A stretch of 64,000 bases of DNA. It comes from Gonocerus acuteangulatus (lineage: Eukaryota; Arthropoda; Insecta; Hemiptera; Coreidae). The notes below the pieces were generated by a model that worked only from the letters and a program-made list of their open reading frames with translations, ran no database searches and was not told the origin of the DNA. The number at the start of each line of letters is the position of its first letter. The stretch's first letter is position 1. The stretch spans positions 70,197,842 through 70,261,841 of the forward strand of contig OX328130.1 of NCBI GenBank assembly GCA_946811695.1, given 5' to 3'. Of this stretch, positions 32,781-44,358 are shown piece after piece. Both the position numbers and the translations under genes were made by a program.

Positions 32781-34189
32781 TAGGGTAAATGACCCGATTG
32801 TTGACACTGCTCCTTAAGTTGACACTTCAAATTTAAATTTGAAAAATAACATTTTGATTAAAGATAATTCAATAAGTTTACGTCCAATAGAAAGAGCAGT
32901 TGTTGGAGAATAATGTTGACTAACCCGTTCAACTATGCAACTCTGTTAAAAACATGTGCCGCCATTTTAGTATGAAAAATACTCGAGTCAACTTCTCTTC
33001 CTCTTTTTCCTTAGTGAATTTGACAAGGGATTATGAATATTTCTTAAGATTTTTTTTTGGTAATGCATGCATTTAATGTTTTTTTTTATTTTATATATAT
33101 AGGAACTCTATGATACTTAAATTTAAGTACAAATGGTTTGACATACATTACATAAAGAGATCTTGAGATAATGGTAGTGTCAACATTGGGAACACAATAT
33201 GCAACCATGGCTCCTTTTCTTGTCACTAGTGTCAACTCTAGGAAAACGGTAGTCACTGATGCATAGGGAAAAATGTAGTTGAGATTTTCATTAGGAATCC
33301 ATCTATCCAGATTTTATTAATTTCTTATGACTGGAACCTTAAGTTGACAGCCTGTTTTCCTAATGTTGACATTCTGTTCCTAATGTTGACAGGCAATTTT
33401 ACACAAAAAGTTAAAGATGAGAGATTGTTCAAAAGTGACCCAGGGATGAAAGATGAAAATGGCTGTAATAAGCAAGTTATACACAAAGTGGACGTTATAA
33501 GAGTAGGTGATTATTGTATAGTTCTAGTTGAAGGAAAAACAGCACAAGTGGTGAGGTGGATTTCCGCCAACGAAGTTGGCCCTTGACGCTAGCAATAGAC
33601 TAAAAACTGTTTCCTTCGCTGATAGCAGGATTTTCCAATATCTACTAGCCAAATTACTAGTAAACTTAACAATCCTCTAGTATTTGGATATAATACATTA
33701 ATTTAAAGAACCACTGACTCTACATGGAAAAATTTGGAGGCCTACCTGTTTGTCTTCCTAGTTCTGATTTTTTGTTAAAAATAATTTTTATACCTAATTG
33801 TTTGTTTTTCAAAATGGATCTTTTTAAAATTCATTAAATTTTCCATTTTTCCTGCTATTTTCCATACAATTTGTTTGTTTTTTTTAATGGATAAAGTTGT
33901 ATTATTTTCATTTTCCCTCACTGTCATCCTTAGGAACAGAAAAGTCAAACTTAGGCACCGACCTACTGCTAACGTGTCAACATTAGGACCATAGTAAGGC
34001 AGCATTTATTGATTTATTTTTCTTGAAATACTTGATGTATCTAAAATGGGTTTATGTGCATTTCTTATACAATGAGCTGACGAACAATTTGATATATTTA
34101 AAATCTATTATGTACAAAAACGAAGGGAAAAATTATTTGAAATAAAATAACCCTTCCTTAAAGTGTCAACTATTGGGTCACTTACCCTA
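32781..34189. mobile_element. DNA transposon with TAGGGTAA termini, unassigned superfamily
   Basis: The ends are inverted: TAGGGTAAATGACCC (32781) and, reading inward from 34189, TAGGGTAAGTGACCC; TTGACACT follows on both sides. The motif GTCAACATTAGGA or its complement recurs inside near 33180, 33360, 33380 and 33970. The element is 1,409 bp. It has at most a short coding remnant (33344-33586), so it is probably a deletion derivative. The target duplication is unclear. Confidence 0.65.
33344..33586 (+). CDS. Uncharacterised 80-residue frame in a TIR element
   Basis: The downstream half, from about residue 38, reads GCNKQVIHKVDVIRVGDYCI followed by VLVEGKTAQVVRWISANEVG, which looks like a folded small beta-type tail (a GDY-I-V pattern). 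Similar tails end some DDE transposase-derived proteins, but I cannot name a family. The first 35 codons overlap TIR-like TGTTGACA motifs and are probably not coding. It may be the last exon of the parent transposase. Confidence 0.3.
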   Translation: MTACFPNVDILFLMLTGNFTQKVKDERLFKSDPGMKDENGCNKQVIHKVDVIRVGDYCIVLVEGKTAQVVRWISANEVGP

Positions 34190-34525
34190 CCCTATATAAA
34201 AATACACAAACACTTCACGTTTTTGTCAATTGATCTGGATGAATAATAAAAGCATGCACAAGTAAGAAGAGGTCATCAAACAATCATGGCAACACAGGAA
34301 CCGTATAGAGCGCCCCTAGTGGTAGAAATAACAACCAATCCCGAGTTTCGGTTCTTTAACCGATAAAATGAGAAACAATTTTCTGTAGATTATAATAGAG
34401 ATTTCCGAACGGAAGTCAAACAGGCCGAGTTTGTAATTTCCGCTGCTAGTAAGAGTAGGTGTTAACATTTTTCTCATAATATTTTCTATATGTGTTCCAT
34501 GCTTACCAAATGTTATTAGAAATAA
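34190..34525. other. Uncharacterised sequence
   Basis: A short segment GAGCGCCCCTAGTGGTAGAA with AACAACCAA near 34300-34340 resembles 52045-52080. The 80-codon frame at 34316-34558 is not recognisable. The stretch ends with one copy of the SINE2 target duplication. Confidence 0.4.
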
Positions 34526-34890
34526 AAAAAAAAAAAAAAAAATATAGTATCTCCCCAAAAAAATATAGTATCTGCCCTTAGGGGCAGATACTATAGAGGT
34601 ATCTGATTCATGACCATACGGTACAGTAGGGAGATAGTGTGGTCAGTAATATGCTCCGGCCGCCTGATTTTCCCCTTGGCTGCTTCGACTGCTAGAGTCA
34701 TTAGCACCAACCAAGGTACCCATTATTAAATTAATTAAAGGCTGGGTTGGCCTAGGGACGGTCAGGGAGGCCGAATTCAACCGGTGAACGAAGACACTAG
34801 AAGAAAAAATCTTTAGTGCTTGCTCGGGATTTGAACTTAGGCCTCCAGCTTATCAGTCCAGTGCTCTACCACTGAGCTAACCTCGCCCCT
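34526..34890 (-). mobile_element. tRNA-derived SINE (family SINE2), 11-bp target duplication
   Basis: On the minus strand the head GGGGCGAGGTTAGCTCAGTG has an A box and CGGGATTTGAACTTAGGCC (complement) gives the B box region. The body matches the plus-strand copy at 59349. The tail contains two copies of AGATACTATATTTTTTT. ATTAGAAATAA flanks at 34515-34525 and 34891-34901. The head resembles a generic AGY-box tRNA; the exact donor is unclear. Confidence 0.88.
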
Positions 34891-34901
34891 ATTAGAAATA
34901 A

Positions 34902-35068
34902 GAAGTTATGTAAACACGCTGAGATGACGAAGTTCCAGTGAGTTGGACTTTTTGTGTATTTATCTACAATCCGGAAGAAAATTAATTAAAAAGTTAAAAC
35001 GTTTGCTGCTACTAATAATAATACTAAGATTATATTGAACAAATTACTTATGAATTTGCTTAGTTATA

Positions 35069-35123
<55 letters not shown>
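34902..35123 (+). repeat. Degenerate HINE-type 3' end and (TA)n tract
   Basis: GAGATGACGAAGTTCC, GTGAGTTGGACTTTTT (about 34920-34952) is a worn version of the B terminus. A (TA)n tract lies at 35067-35122 and touches the truncated LINE. Confidence 0.5.
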
Positions 35124-35126
<3 letters not shown>

Positions 35127-36051
35127 GACAGTCGAAACACACTTCAATCATTAAATAATTACACAATTAATGATCCACTTATTAAGCAAATGCGACAAAT
35201 ACTTTACAATCTTATTCAACAAGACATTCACGAACACTTCATATGGATTAAAGGGCATTCTGGTATTGTTGGAAATGAACTTGCTGACCTAGCAGCTAAA
35301 TCAGCCTCTAAAGATCTAAGCGTACCAGAATGCTTTAACGAAATTAGAAAAACACATTTAAAAAGGCAGTTACTGACAGATACAATGAGACAATGGCAAG
35401 AAGACTGGACATTAACTAAAAAAGGACAACACTTAAAGATATTTATACTTTGACTCTCAAAGAATACTTTGACAAAAATTATGCTAAAACAAATTTTTAA
35501 GTGACAAAATTGTTAACAGGACATGGGACAGTCAATTCATACTTTTATAGATTTGGACTAAGCCATGATGAAAGCTGTTACTGTGACTTCAATGCAACAC
35601 AGACATATCGTCGATACAAAAGCAAACTAACGAATATGAAAATCACCACTTTTCAGAGTGGAAAAGTATTTATTCATAACTTTTTTTTGGACAGTCAAAT
35701 ATTCGGCAGATTTGACCTTTTGATAGTGGAATACTTTCCCTTTAATAGAGTGAAGTGAGATTGAAGAATTTGCCGTAAATAAGTCCAGTAGAAAATATTA
35801 AAGATTGACAATGAAAGATGCATTTTTTCATATTCGTTAGTTTGCATTTGTGTCGACTATATCACCATTTTCTGTACGACTGCACAGTTATAACTGAAGA
35901 AAGAAAAACATTACAGACATACGTGACCAAACACATAGGCCATTGGCCTGTTGCTGAAAAAATATTATTTCTTAAGAGCGAAAGGGCTTTAAAAAAATTT
36001 GCTGAACATATTTCTACAAAAATGGGATACTGGAAAAATCATTATAGTTGA
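35124..36051 (+). pseudogene. LINE RNase H and C-terminal domain, interrupted by a MITE
   Basis: The frame begins at the (TA)n edge with CDSRNTLQSLNNYTI, the second catalytic segment of RNase H, then FIWIKGHSGIVGNELADLAA. It frameshifts near 35440, resumes with KLLTGHGTVNSYFYRFGL and a Cys block (CYCDFNATQT), and is interrupted at 35610-35858. It then continues with YHHFLYDCTVITEERK to a stop at 36049. It is related to the copy at 53763 (shared LAKSASKD, LLTGHG and EERKT motifs) but clearly diverged. The RT domain is missing. Truncation exactly at (TA)n suggests insertion into that tract. Confidence 0.88.
35610..35858. mobile_element. MITE with GTCGA termini, 5-bp target duplication
   Basis: The arms GTCGATACAAAAGCAAACTA and, inverted at the other end, GTCGACACAAATGCAAACTA continue with ACGAATATGAAAA on both sides. 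ATATC is present at 35605-35609 and 35859-35863. Removing the 249-bp insert plus one ATATC rejoins the LINE reading frame (ATQT to YHHFLY), so the boundaries are solid. Superfamily unassigned. Confidence 0.88.
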
Positions 36052-36150
36052 GAAAAAACAAATCCTTTGATTTCTTTCATATAGAAGATGTAGCTTTGTT
36101 TTGTATTCTAATCCCTTTTTTATTTTATTTTGTTTTATTTTTTTACTTCA

Positions 36151-36240
36151 TCTATATATACAAAAATCACGTGTCTGTCTGTTTTTCTGTTTGTTCCTTA
36201 TACAAATTTACACCGTTTGGCCGAGTTTGACCGGATCTTT
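36151..36240 (+). mobile_element. Helitron family C, 5' end
   Basis: TCTATATATACAAAAATCAC preceded by A is a canonical animal Helitron 5' terminus. GTGTCTGTCTG, CCTTATACAAATTTACACC and GACCGG follow, as in the copies at 11.9 and 51.3 kb. It then runs into HINE-A sequence. Confidence 0.75.
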
Positions 36241-36492
36241 ACAACACATTTTTCTCTTTAGTTGACCAGAGCGAATACCAAGTTTCGTTGAAATACAACT
36301 CAAATTATGGCTGGTATTGGCAAATAACTACTTTGGCTCCGGAGTAAACCACCTCTCCAGATGGTCCGATTTTGTTGGTTAACGAACTCGTTCAATCGTT
36401 TGATTGGGGAATACTACATACCAAGTTTCGTGGGGAAGAAACAAAAACTCTGGCCGTTATCGTGTTAACGGACACACACACATATATATATC

Positions 36493-36564
<72 letters not shown>
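36241..36564 (-). mobile_element. HINE-A internal fragment with (TA)n
   Basis: Complement of the A right half: TACCAAGTTTCGTTGAAAT, GGAGTAAACC, GATTTTGTTGGTTAACGAAC, then CGTGTTAACGGACAC and (TA)n (36483-36564). The other half is missing and a CAGGGTGTCCC element begins at the tract. Confidence 0.65.
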
Positions 36565-36567
<3 letters not shown>

Positions 36568-36990
36568 GGTGTCCCGTAAATGTCTAGTCATATTGTGAGG
36601 GGTGATAGAGGACCTATAGGGGAACAAAAAATGTTCTATGACGATTTCCCGAATTCTCTCCCATAAGGGAGAAAACGTCGTTTTATTGTTTTTTCGAGAC
36701 CAACGTGATTTTTAGAAGAATAATCGTTGTAGCTCCGTCCTAGGTGGTAGAAAGGGGGTGAAACCTATCGAAAGCTGAGTAAATTTACTATAAGACTAGT
36801 TGAAAGTAAACGTAAAAATGAATGAATGTAAGCATGTATATGTTACCAAAAGAAAGCTATTCTAAATTTCCTGACATTTTATTGATATTTCTTTCGAGCA
36901 TTACTCCTCAATGGGCGGGGTCTGTGATTTCCGGGTTTTAGAAAAACTTTCTCATTTAACCAGCTTTCCATTCATGTATCACAACCCTGT
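36565..36990 (+). mobile_element. Putative Tc1/mariner-type tip (CAGGGTGTCCC)
   Basis: CAGGGTGTCCCGTAAATGTC starts right at the (TA)n tract, compatible with TA insertion. This type of tip is common in mariner/IS630-like MITEs. A matching opposite end was not found, so the right limit is arbitrary. Confidence 0.4.
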
Positions 36991-37516
36991 ATTATTTCCG
37001 GGAAATATCCTAGGCTAGGTCAAAATAGTCAAATTTAAAAATTTGGTCAAAAGGTCAAAAGTTTTGTTCAAGAAAAATTGGCTACACTGAACCATTCAGA
37101 TTGTGACGGCCATTTTGAATCGACAGGCATTTTGAATAATGTCTCAAATTTATTTCTTGATGTTCCTGATAATTTGAATAACTCGAGCTCATTGATGGCT
37201 TTACAGAATTATTTAATCATGTAATGCAGTTTATTTCAATTTTATTTCAACAGTCACTGTCTAACTTAGGAGTGCTGGCCTTTCTTTGATAAGAGCTATC
37301 TATTCCCAGGCTCTGGTGCTGGCCTCTGTCGGTTTTTTTCAGGGCTGCTGCGGTACTGGCCTCTGTTGGCTGTCTCACGAACTAAATCTAGACAGATATA
37401 AACAAATTCACAGAGTTTGACCGATTTTGACGTAACTTGGTATAAAGGTAGATTTTGATACGGGGAGAGTCAAAGGCATAAAGTAGGTGTAGCATTGCAC
37501 ACTGGGTAACAACTAG
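36991..37516 (+). mobile_element. Helitron family C, 3' part
   Basis: Shares with 51430-51952 the stretch AAAAGGTCAAAAGTTTTGTT, CTGGCCTCTGTCGG and GATACGGGGAGAGTCA. It ends GCACACTGGGTAACAACTAG (37497-37516) followed by T. Confidence 0.75.
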
Positions 37517-37865
37517 TGTTCTATATTTAGAATGCAATCATAAATAATAGAAAAACCTATTAATAAGTAATCAATTACATGCTATTTGTCATGTACAGCA
37601 CTTGTAGAAAATAAACTATACTCCCTTCCCTAAGGGTCACTTAGGGAAGGAAATAAATAAAAAATAAATTATATATTTATATATCCAAGTTCCTATGTGG
37701 ATATGTGTATGTATATATGGATATATAAACGCACTGCTGCCTAAATATACAACTATCCATATAGTGCATAGGCTTTCCGGTAGGATTACAAATAGTATAT
37801 TCAAATTACGCATTAGACAGTATGACCAACCGTAATGGCTTAATAATCAGGCCTAGCCACTTAGC
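37517..37865. other. Sequence with an 11-bp hairpin upstream of the satellite
   Basis: CCTTCCCTAAG-GGTCA-CTTAGGGAAGG (37624-37650) is a perfect hairpin. The region up to 37865 holds TA/ATG-rich sequence and no gene. Confidence 0.5.
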
Positions 37866-40800
37866 TGGATGATATATTCATGGAGATGTGTATTGCTCCG
37901 AAGGGTATCGAATCGGGTGTATATATCTAATGCAAATAGTACTTATGCGGAAGTACAAATTAGGGGTAAAAGAACCGGAAAAATGTAATAACTAGAGCCC
38001 GGAAGTTTGGAAAAATGCCTTTTATTATCTTACTGGATATATTCATGGAGATGTGTATTGCTCCGAAGGGTATCGATTCGTGTGTATATATCTAATGCAA
38101 TTAGTAGTTATGAGGAAGTACTAATTAGGGGTAAAAGTACCGGAAAAATGTAATAACTAGAGCCCGGAAGTTTGGAAAAATGCCTTTTATTATCTTACTG
38201 GATATATTCATGGAGATGTTTATTGCTCCGAAGGGTATCGATTCGTGTGTTATATCTAATGCAATTAGTAGTTATTCGGAAGTACTAATTAGGGGTAAAA
38301 GTACCGGAAAAATGTAATAACTAGAGCCCGGAAGTTTGGAAAAATGCCTTTTATTATCTTACTGGATATATTCATGGAGATGTGTATTGCTCCGAAGGGT
38401 ATCGATTCGTGTGTTATATCTAATGCAATTAGTAGTTATTCGGAAGTACTAATTAGGGGTAAAAGTACCGGAAAAATGTAATAACTAGAGCCCGGAAGTT
38501 TGGAAAAATGCCTTTTATTATCTTACTGGATATATTCATGGAGATGTGTATTGCTCCGAAGGGTATCGATTCGTGTGTTATATCTAATGCAATTAGTAGT
38601 TATTCGGAAGTACTAATTAGGGGTAAAAGTACCGGAAAAATGTAATAACTAGAGCCCGGAAGTTTGGAAAAATGCCTTTTATTATCTTACTGGATATATT
38701 CATGGAGATGTGTATTGCTCCGAAGGGTATCGATTCGTGTGTTATATCTAATGCAATTAGTAGTTATTCGGAAGTACTAATTAGGGGTAAAAGTACCGGA
38801 AAAATGTAATAACTAGAGCCCGGAAGTTTGGAAAAATGCCTTTTATTATCTTACTGGATATATTCATGGAGATGTGTATTGCTCCGAAGGGTATCGATTC
38901 GTGTGTATATATCTAATGCAATTAGTAGTTATGCGGAAATACTAATTAGGGGTAAAAGTACCGGAAAAATGTAGTAACTAGAGCCCGGAAGTTTGGAAAA
39001 ATGTAATAACTAGAGCCCGGAAGTTTGGAAAAATGCCTTTTATTATCTTACTGGATATATTCATGGAGATATGTATTGCTCCGAAGGGTATCGATTCGTG
39101 TGTATATATCTAATGCAATTAGTAGTTATGAGGAAGTACTAATTAGGGGTAAAAGTACCGGAAAAATGTAATAACTAGAGCCCGGAAGTTTGGAAAAATG
39201 CCTTTTATTATCTTACTGGATATATTCATGGAGATGTGTATTGCTCCGAAGGGTATCGATTCGTGTGTATATATCTAATGCAATTAGTAGTTATGAGGAA
39301 GTACTAATTAGGGGTAAAAGAACCGGAAAAATGTAATAACTAGAGCCCGGAAGTTTGGAAAAATGCCTTTTATTATCTTACTGGATATATTCATGGAGAT
39401 ATGTATTGCTCCGAAGGGTATCGATTCGTGTGTATATATCTAATGCAATTAGTAGTTATTCGGAAGTACAAATTAGGGGTAAAAGAACCGGAAAAATGTA
39501 ATAACTAGAGCCCGGAGGTTTGGAAAAATACCTTTTATTATCTTACTGGATATATTCATGGAGATGTGTATTGCTCCGAAGGGTATCGATTCGTGTGTAT
39601 ATATCTAATGCAATTAGTACTTATGCGGAAGTACTAATTAGGGGTAAAAGTACCGGAAAAATGTAATAACTAGAGCCCGGAAGTTTGGAAAAATGCCTTT
39701 TATTATCTTACTGGATATATTCATGGAGATGTGTATTGCTCCGAAGGGTATCGATTCGTGTGTTATATCTAATGCAATTAGTAGTTATTCGGAAGTACAA
39801 ATTAGGGGTAAAATAACCGGAAAAATGTAATAACTAGAGCCCGGAAGTTTGGAAAAATGCCTTTTATTATCTTACTGGATATATTCATGGAGACGTGTAT
39901 TGCTCCGAAGGGTATCGACTCGTGTGTATATATCTAATGCAATTAGTAGTTATGCGGAAGTACTAATTAGAGGTAAAAGAACCGGAAAAATGTAATAACT
40001 AAAGCCCGGAAGTTTGGAAAAATGCCTTTTATTATCTTACTGGATATATTCATGGAGATATGTATTGCTCCGAAGGGTATCGATTCGTGTGTATATATCT
40101 AATGCAATTAGTAGTTATGAGGAAGTACTAATTAGGGGTAAAAGTACCGGAAAAATGTAATAACTAGAGCCCGGAAGTTTGGAAAAATGCCTTTTATTAT
40201 CTTACTGGATATATTCATGGAGATGTGTATTGCTCCGAAGGGTATCGATTCGTGTGTATATATCTAATGCAATTAGTACTTATGCGGAAGTACAAATTAG
40301 GGGTAAAAGTACCGGAAAAATGTAATAACTAGAGCCCGGAAGTTTGGAAAAATGCCTTTTATTATCTTACTGGATATATTCATGGAGATGTGTATTGCTC
40401 CGAAGGGTATCGATTCGTGTGTATATATCTAATGCAATTAGTAGTTATAAGGAAGTACTAATTAGGGGTAAAAGAACCGGAAAAATGTAATAACTAGAGC
40501 CCGGAAGTTTGGAAAAATACCTTTTATTATCTTACTGGATATATTCATGGAGATATGTATTGCTCCGAAGGGTATCGATTCGTGTGTATATATCTAATGC
40601 AATTAGTAGTTATTCGGAAGTACAAATTAGGGGTAAAAGAACCGGAAAAATGTAATAACTAGAGCCCGGAGGTTTGGAAAAATACCTTTTATTATCTTAC
40701 TGGATATATTCATGGAGATGTGTATTGCTCCGAAGGGTATCGATTCGTGTGTATATATCTAATGCAAATAGTACTTATGCGGAAGTACAAATTAGGGGTA

Positions 40801-42850
40801 AAAGAACCGGAAAAATGTAATAACTAGAGCCCGGAAGTTTGGAAAAATGCCTTTTATTATCTTACTGGATATATTCATGGAGATGTGTATTGCTCCGAAG
40901 GGTATCGATTCGTGTGTATATATCTAATGCAATTAGTACTTATGCGGAAGTACTAATTAGGGGTAAAAGTACCGGAAAAATGTAATAACTAGAGCCCGGA
41001 AGTTTGGAAAAATGCCTTTTATTATCTTACTGGATATATTCATGGAGATGTGTATTGCTCCGAAGGGTATCGATTCGTGTGTTATATCTAATGCAATTAG
41101 TAGTTATTCGGAAGTACAAATTAGGGGTAAAATAACCGGAAAAATGTAATAACTAGAGCCCGGAAGTTTGGAAAAATGCCTTTTATTATCTTACTGGATA
41201 TATTCATGGAGACGTGTATTGCTCCGAAGGGTATCGACTCGTGTGTATATATCTAATGCAATTAGTAGTTATGCGGAAGTACTAATTAGAGGTAAAAGAA
41301 CCGGAAAAATGTAATAACTAAAGCCCGGAAGTTTGGAAAAATGCCTTTTATTATCTTACTGGATATATTCATGGAGATATGTATTGCTCCGAAGGGTATC
41401 GATTCGTGTGTATATATCTAATGCAATTAGTAGTTATGAGGAAGTACTAATTAGGGGTAAAAGTACCGGAAAAATGTAATAACTAGAGCCCGGAAGTTTG
41501 GAAAAATGCCTTTTATTATCTTACTGGATATATTCATGGAGATGTGTATTGCTCCGAAGGGTATCGATTCGTGTGTATATATCTAATGCAATTAGTAGTT
41601 ATTCGGAAGAACTAATTAGGGGTAAAAGTACCGGAAAAATGTAATAACTAGAGCCCGGAAGTTTGGAAAAATGCCTTTTATTATCCTACTGGATATATTC
41701 ATGGAGATGTGTATTGCTCCGAAGGGTATCGATTCGTGTGTATATATCTAATGCAATTAGTAGTTATTCGGAAGTACTAATTAGGGGTAAAAGTACCGGA
41801 AAAATGTAATAACTAGAGCCCGGAAGTTTGGAAAAATACCTTTTATTATCTTACTGGTATATTCATGGAGATGTGTATTGCTCCGAAGGGTATCGATTCG
41901 TGTGTATATATCTAATGCAAATAGTACTTATGCGGAAGTACAAATTAGGGGTAAAAGAACCGGAAAAATGTAATAACTAGAGCCCGGAAGTTTGGAAAAA
42001 TGCCTTTTATTATCTTACTGGATATATTCATGGAGATGTGTATTGCTCCGAAGGGTATCGATTCGTGTGTATATATCTAATGCAATTAGTACTTATGCGG
42101 AAGTACTAATTAGGGGTAAAAGTACCGGAAAAATGTAATAACTAGAGCCCGGAAGTTTGGAAAAATGCCTTTTATTATCTTACTGGATATATTCATGGAG
42201 ACGTGTATTGCTCCGAAGGGTATCGATTCGTGTGTTATATCTAATGCAATTAGTAGTTATTCGGAAGTACAAATTAGGGGTAAAAGAACCGGAAAAATGT
42301 AATAACTAGAGCCCGGAAGTTTGGAAAAATGCCTTTTATTATCTTACTGGATATATTCATGGAGATGTGTATTGCTCCGAATGGTATCGATTCGTGTGTA
42401 TATATCTAATGCAATTAGTAGTTATTCGGAAGTACTAATTAGGGGTAAAAGAACCGGAAAAATGTAATAACTAGAGCCCGGAAGTTTGGAAAAATGCCTT
42501 TTATTATCTTACTGGATATATTCATGGAGACGTGTATTGCTCCGAAGGGTATCGATTCGTGTGTATATATCTAATGCAATTAATAGTTATTCGGAAGTAC
42601 TAATTAGGGGTAAAAGAACCGGAAAAATGTAATAACTAGAGCCCGGAAGTTTGGAAAAATGCCTTTTATTATCTTACTGGATATATTCATGGTGACGTGT
42701 ATTGCTCCGAAGGGTATCGTTTCGTGTGTTATATCTAATGCAATTAGTAGTTATTCGGAAGTACAAATTAGGGGTAAAAGAACCGGAAAAATATAATAAC
42801 TAGAGCCCGGAAGTTTGGAAAAATGCCTTTTATTATCTTACTGGATATAT
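37866..42850. repeat. ~165-bp satellite array, about 30 monomers with higher-order structure
   Basis: Monomers of 163-165 bp contain GGATATATTCATGGAGA, TTGCTCCGAAGGGTATCGAT, CTAATGCAATTAG, TTAGGGGTAAAAG and CCCGGAAGTTTGGAAAAAT. The 2-bp length difference comes from GTGTATATATC versus GTGTTATATC. Variant combinations repeat in blocks: the five monomers from 39379 reappear from 40532 on (shift about 1.15-1.32 kb), and 40697-41026 reappears at 41849. One monomer near 38980-39010 has a small internal duplication. The first monomer is the most divergent at its left edge. Confidence 0.97.
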
Positions 42851-43192
42851 TGAAGAATCAGATAGAAATAAATATGTTTTCGTGCATTTAGGAAGTGTAG
42901 GGAAAATTTTTTATATTTTCCTATTTTGGCTTCCGTTGCCTATTTTAAGATTTAAAGCCTTTTTTGGTCGTTATGCAATTTTTTTCGGCGATTTAAACAT
43001 TTTAAAAAGCACATAAAGAATTTCTGTTCATCGAAGACAAAAAAAAAAAAGATTGCACAAATTAAATTACATATTGCCGTCACAAATAGCTATTCGAAAG
43101 CTTGTTTTCCCAACCCACGGATTTAACCTCTGTAAAAACAGAACCTTCCTTAGTAGAAGGAATGCACAAGCATAATGAATAGCATGATAGAG
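42851..43192. other. Uncharacterised flank of the satellite
   Basis: AT-rich, with a short ATTCGAAAGCTTG motif like the HINE-B interior near 43093. No gene is recognised. Confidence 0.4.
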
Positions 43193-43375
43193 GGGTCTCC
43201 CGTGGTCTAGTGGCTAGCGCGCTGGATTCATAAGCGGGAGATGGTGAGTTCGATCCCCACCGGCGACAGGAATTTTCTCATCTCAGGGCTCGCTAAGAAA
43301 ATTCCTGGCTGCACCCTGGAGGCCGGCGCTAATGGCCAACATTTGTCGATGCGCCGTAAAAAAAAAAGAAAAGAT
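43193..43375 (+). mobile_element. tRNA-derived SINE (SINE1), best copy
   Basis: The head GTGGTCTAGTGGCTAGCG (A box), ATTCATAAG (CAT anticodon position) and GAGTTCGATCCCCACCGG (B box) are intact. The body has CTCAGGGCTCGCTAAGAAAA and CGGCGCTAATGGCCAAC and ends TCGATGCGCCGTA plus an A-rich tail. The internal promoter could drive polymerase III transcription. Confidence 0.9.
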
Positions 43376-44106
43376 AGCAGGATGGAGAGAGGATGAGAGA
43401 AGTACGTCTCCTTCCTCACACCCCTTAGAAGAATGCATTATTTGAAACAAAATATTTAATCAAATTAATATATTTTTAATAGACAGGATAAAATAAATAT
43501 CAAAAAAATGATATAAAATACTTAAAAATGTATTGCAAATACATACACGCACAAATGCGTAATATTTTGTCAGGCCCTTCACATCGCACTCTGTCATGCT
43601 ACAAGATATAGACCGGTCCGCAAAAATTTTCTAAACTCTCTGAAAACTTTTGAACTCCCCACAAAATATTGAATACCCTTTTTTTTTGCACAATATTTGT
43701 GCCTCAAACAATATTTTTGCACAAAACCTACACCTTCAAAATTTTGAGTTAATATCTTGCTAGTGTGAGTGCCTCTTTAGACAAACAATATCACATTGCT
43801 ACAAAAAACACAGCCATTATGGGCATAAGTGCGTATAGAAGTTGTAAAAGGTTTCACATAAAGACGGCGAACTGTCTGCTCGTCCCTCACGGACACTTCA
43901 GTAGAAAGAGCAGAAGAGAAATAAATCAATCCTTTTCTCACAGGGTTCTATCGTAAAGTTTGTTCCCTTTCAGCGTCCAGTAGAAGCTATTTCCTGAACA
44001 CAGTTCTCATCCAACTTGGTGTCCGCTTCAATACAACTTCAGCCGAAAAACTAAAACCCCTCTCCGTCGCTCTGAGTTTTGAACACTTCTGTCTGCATGC
44101 CATTCA
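43376..44106. other. Apparently unique sequence
   Basis: No element end or recognisable protein is seen. A 63-codon frame at 43765-43956 has no known relative. Composition is balanced between 43800 and 44100. Confidence 0.35.
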
Positions 44107-44229
44107 TTTTAGCACTTTCCTCCGAAGGAAAGTAGCTATTGAGGTTGGACTCATGACGGAATTTTTGAAAAATGTCTTCAAATCTTTATCGATCCTACCT
44201 AGTAGACACCGAAAATGACCCCCGTTAAA

Positions 44230-44315
<86 letters not shown>

Positions 44316-44358
44316 TGTTTGTTCGGCATCTGTCTCCAGCGGTCTTGCTCCTCCTGTC

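Noticed and set aside
33344..33586. Host gene exon
   Set aside because: It lies inside a 1.4-kb element with inverted termini; a transposase tail is more likely, though not proven.
43193..43265. Functional tRNA (CAT anticodon)
   Set aside because: The acceptor stem does not pair properly, and the sequence continues into a SINE body and A tail found in other copies.
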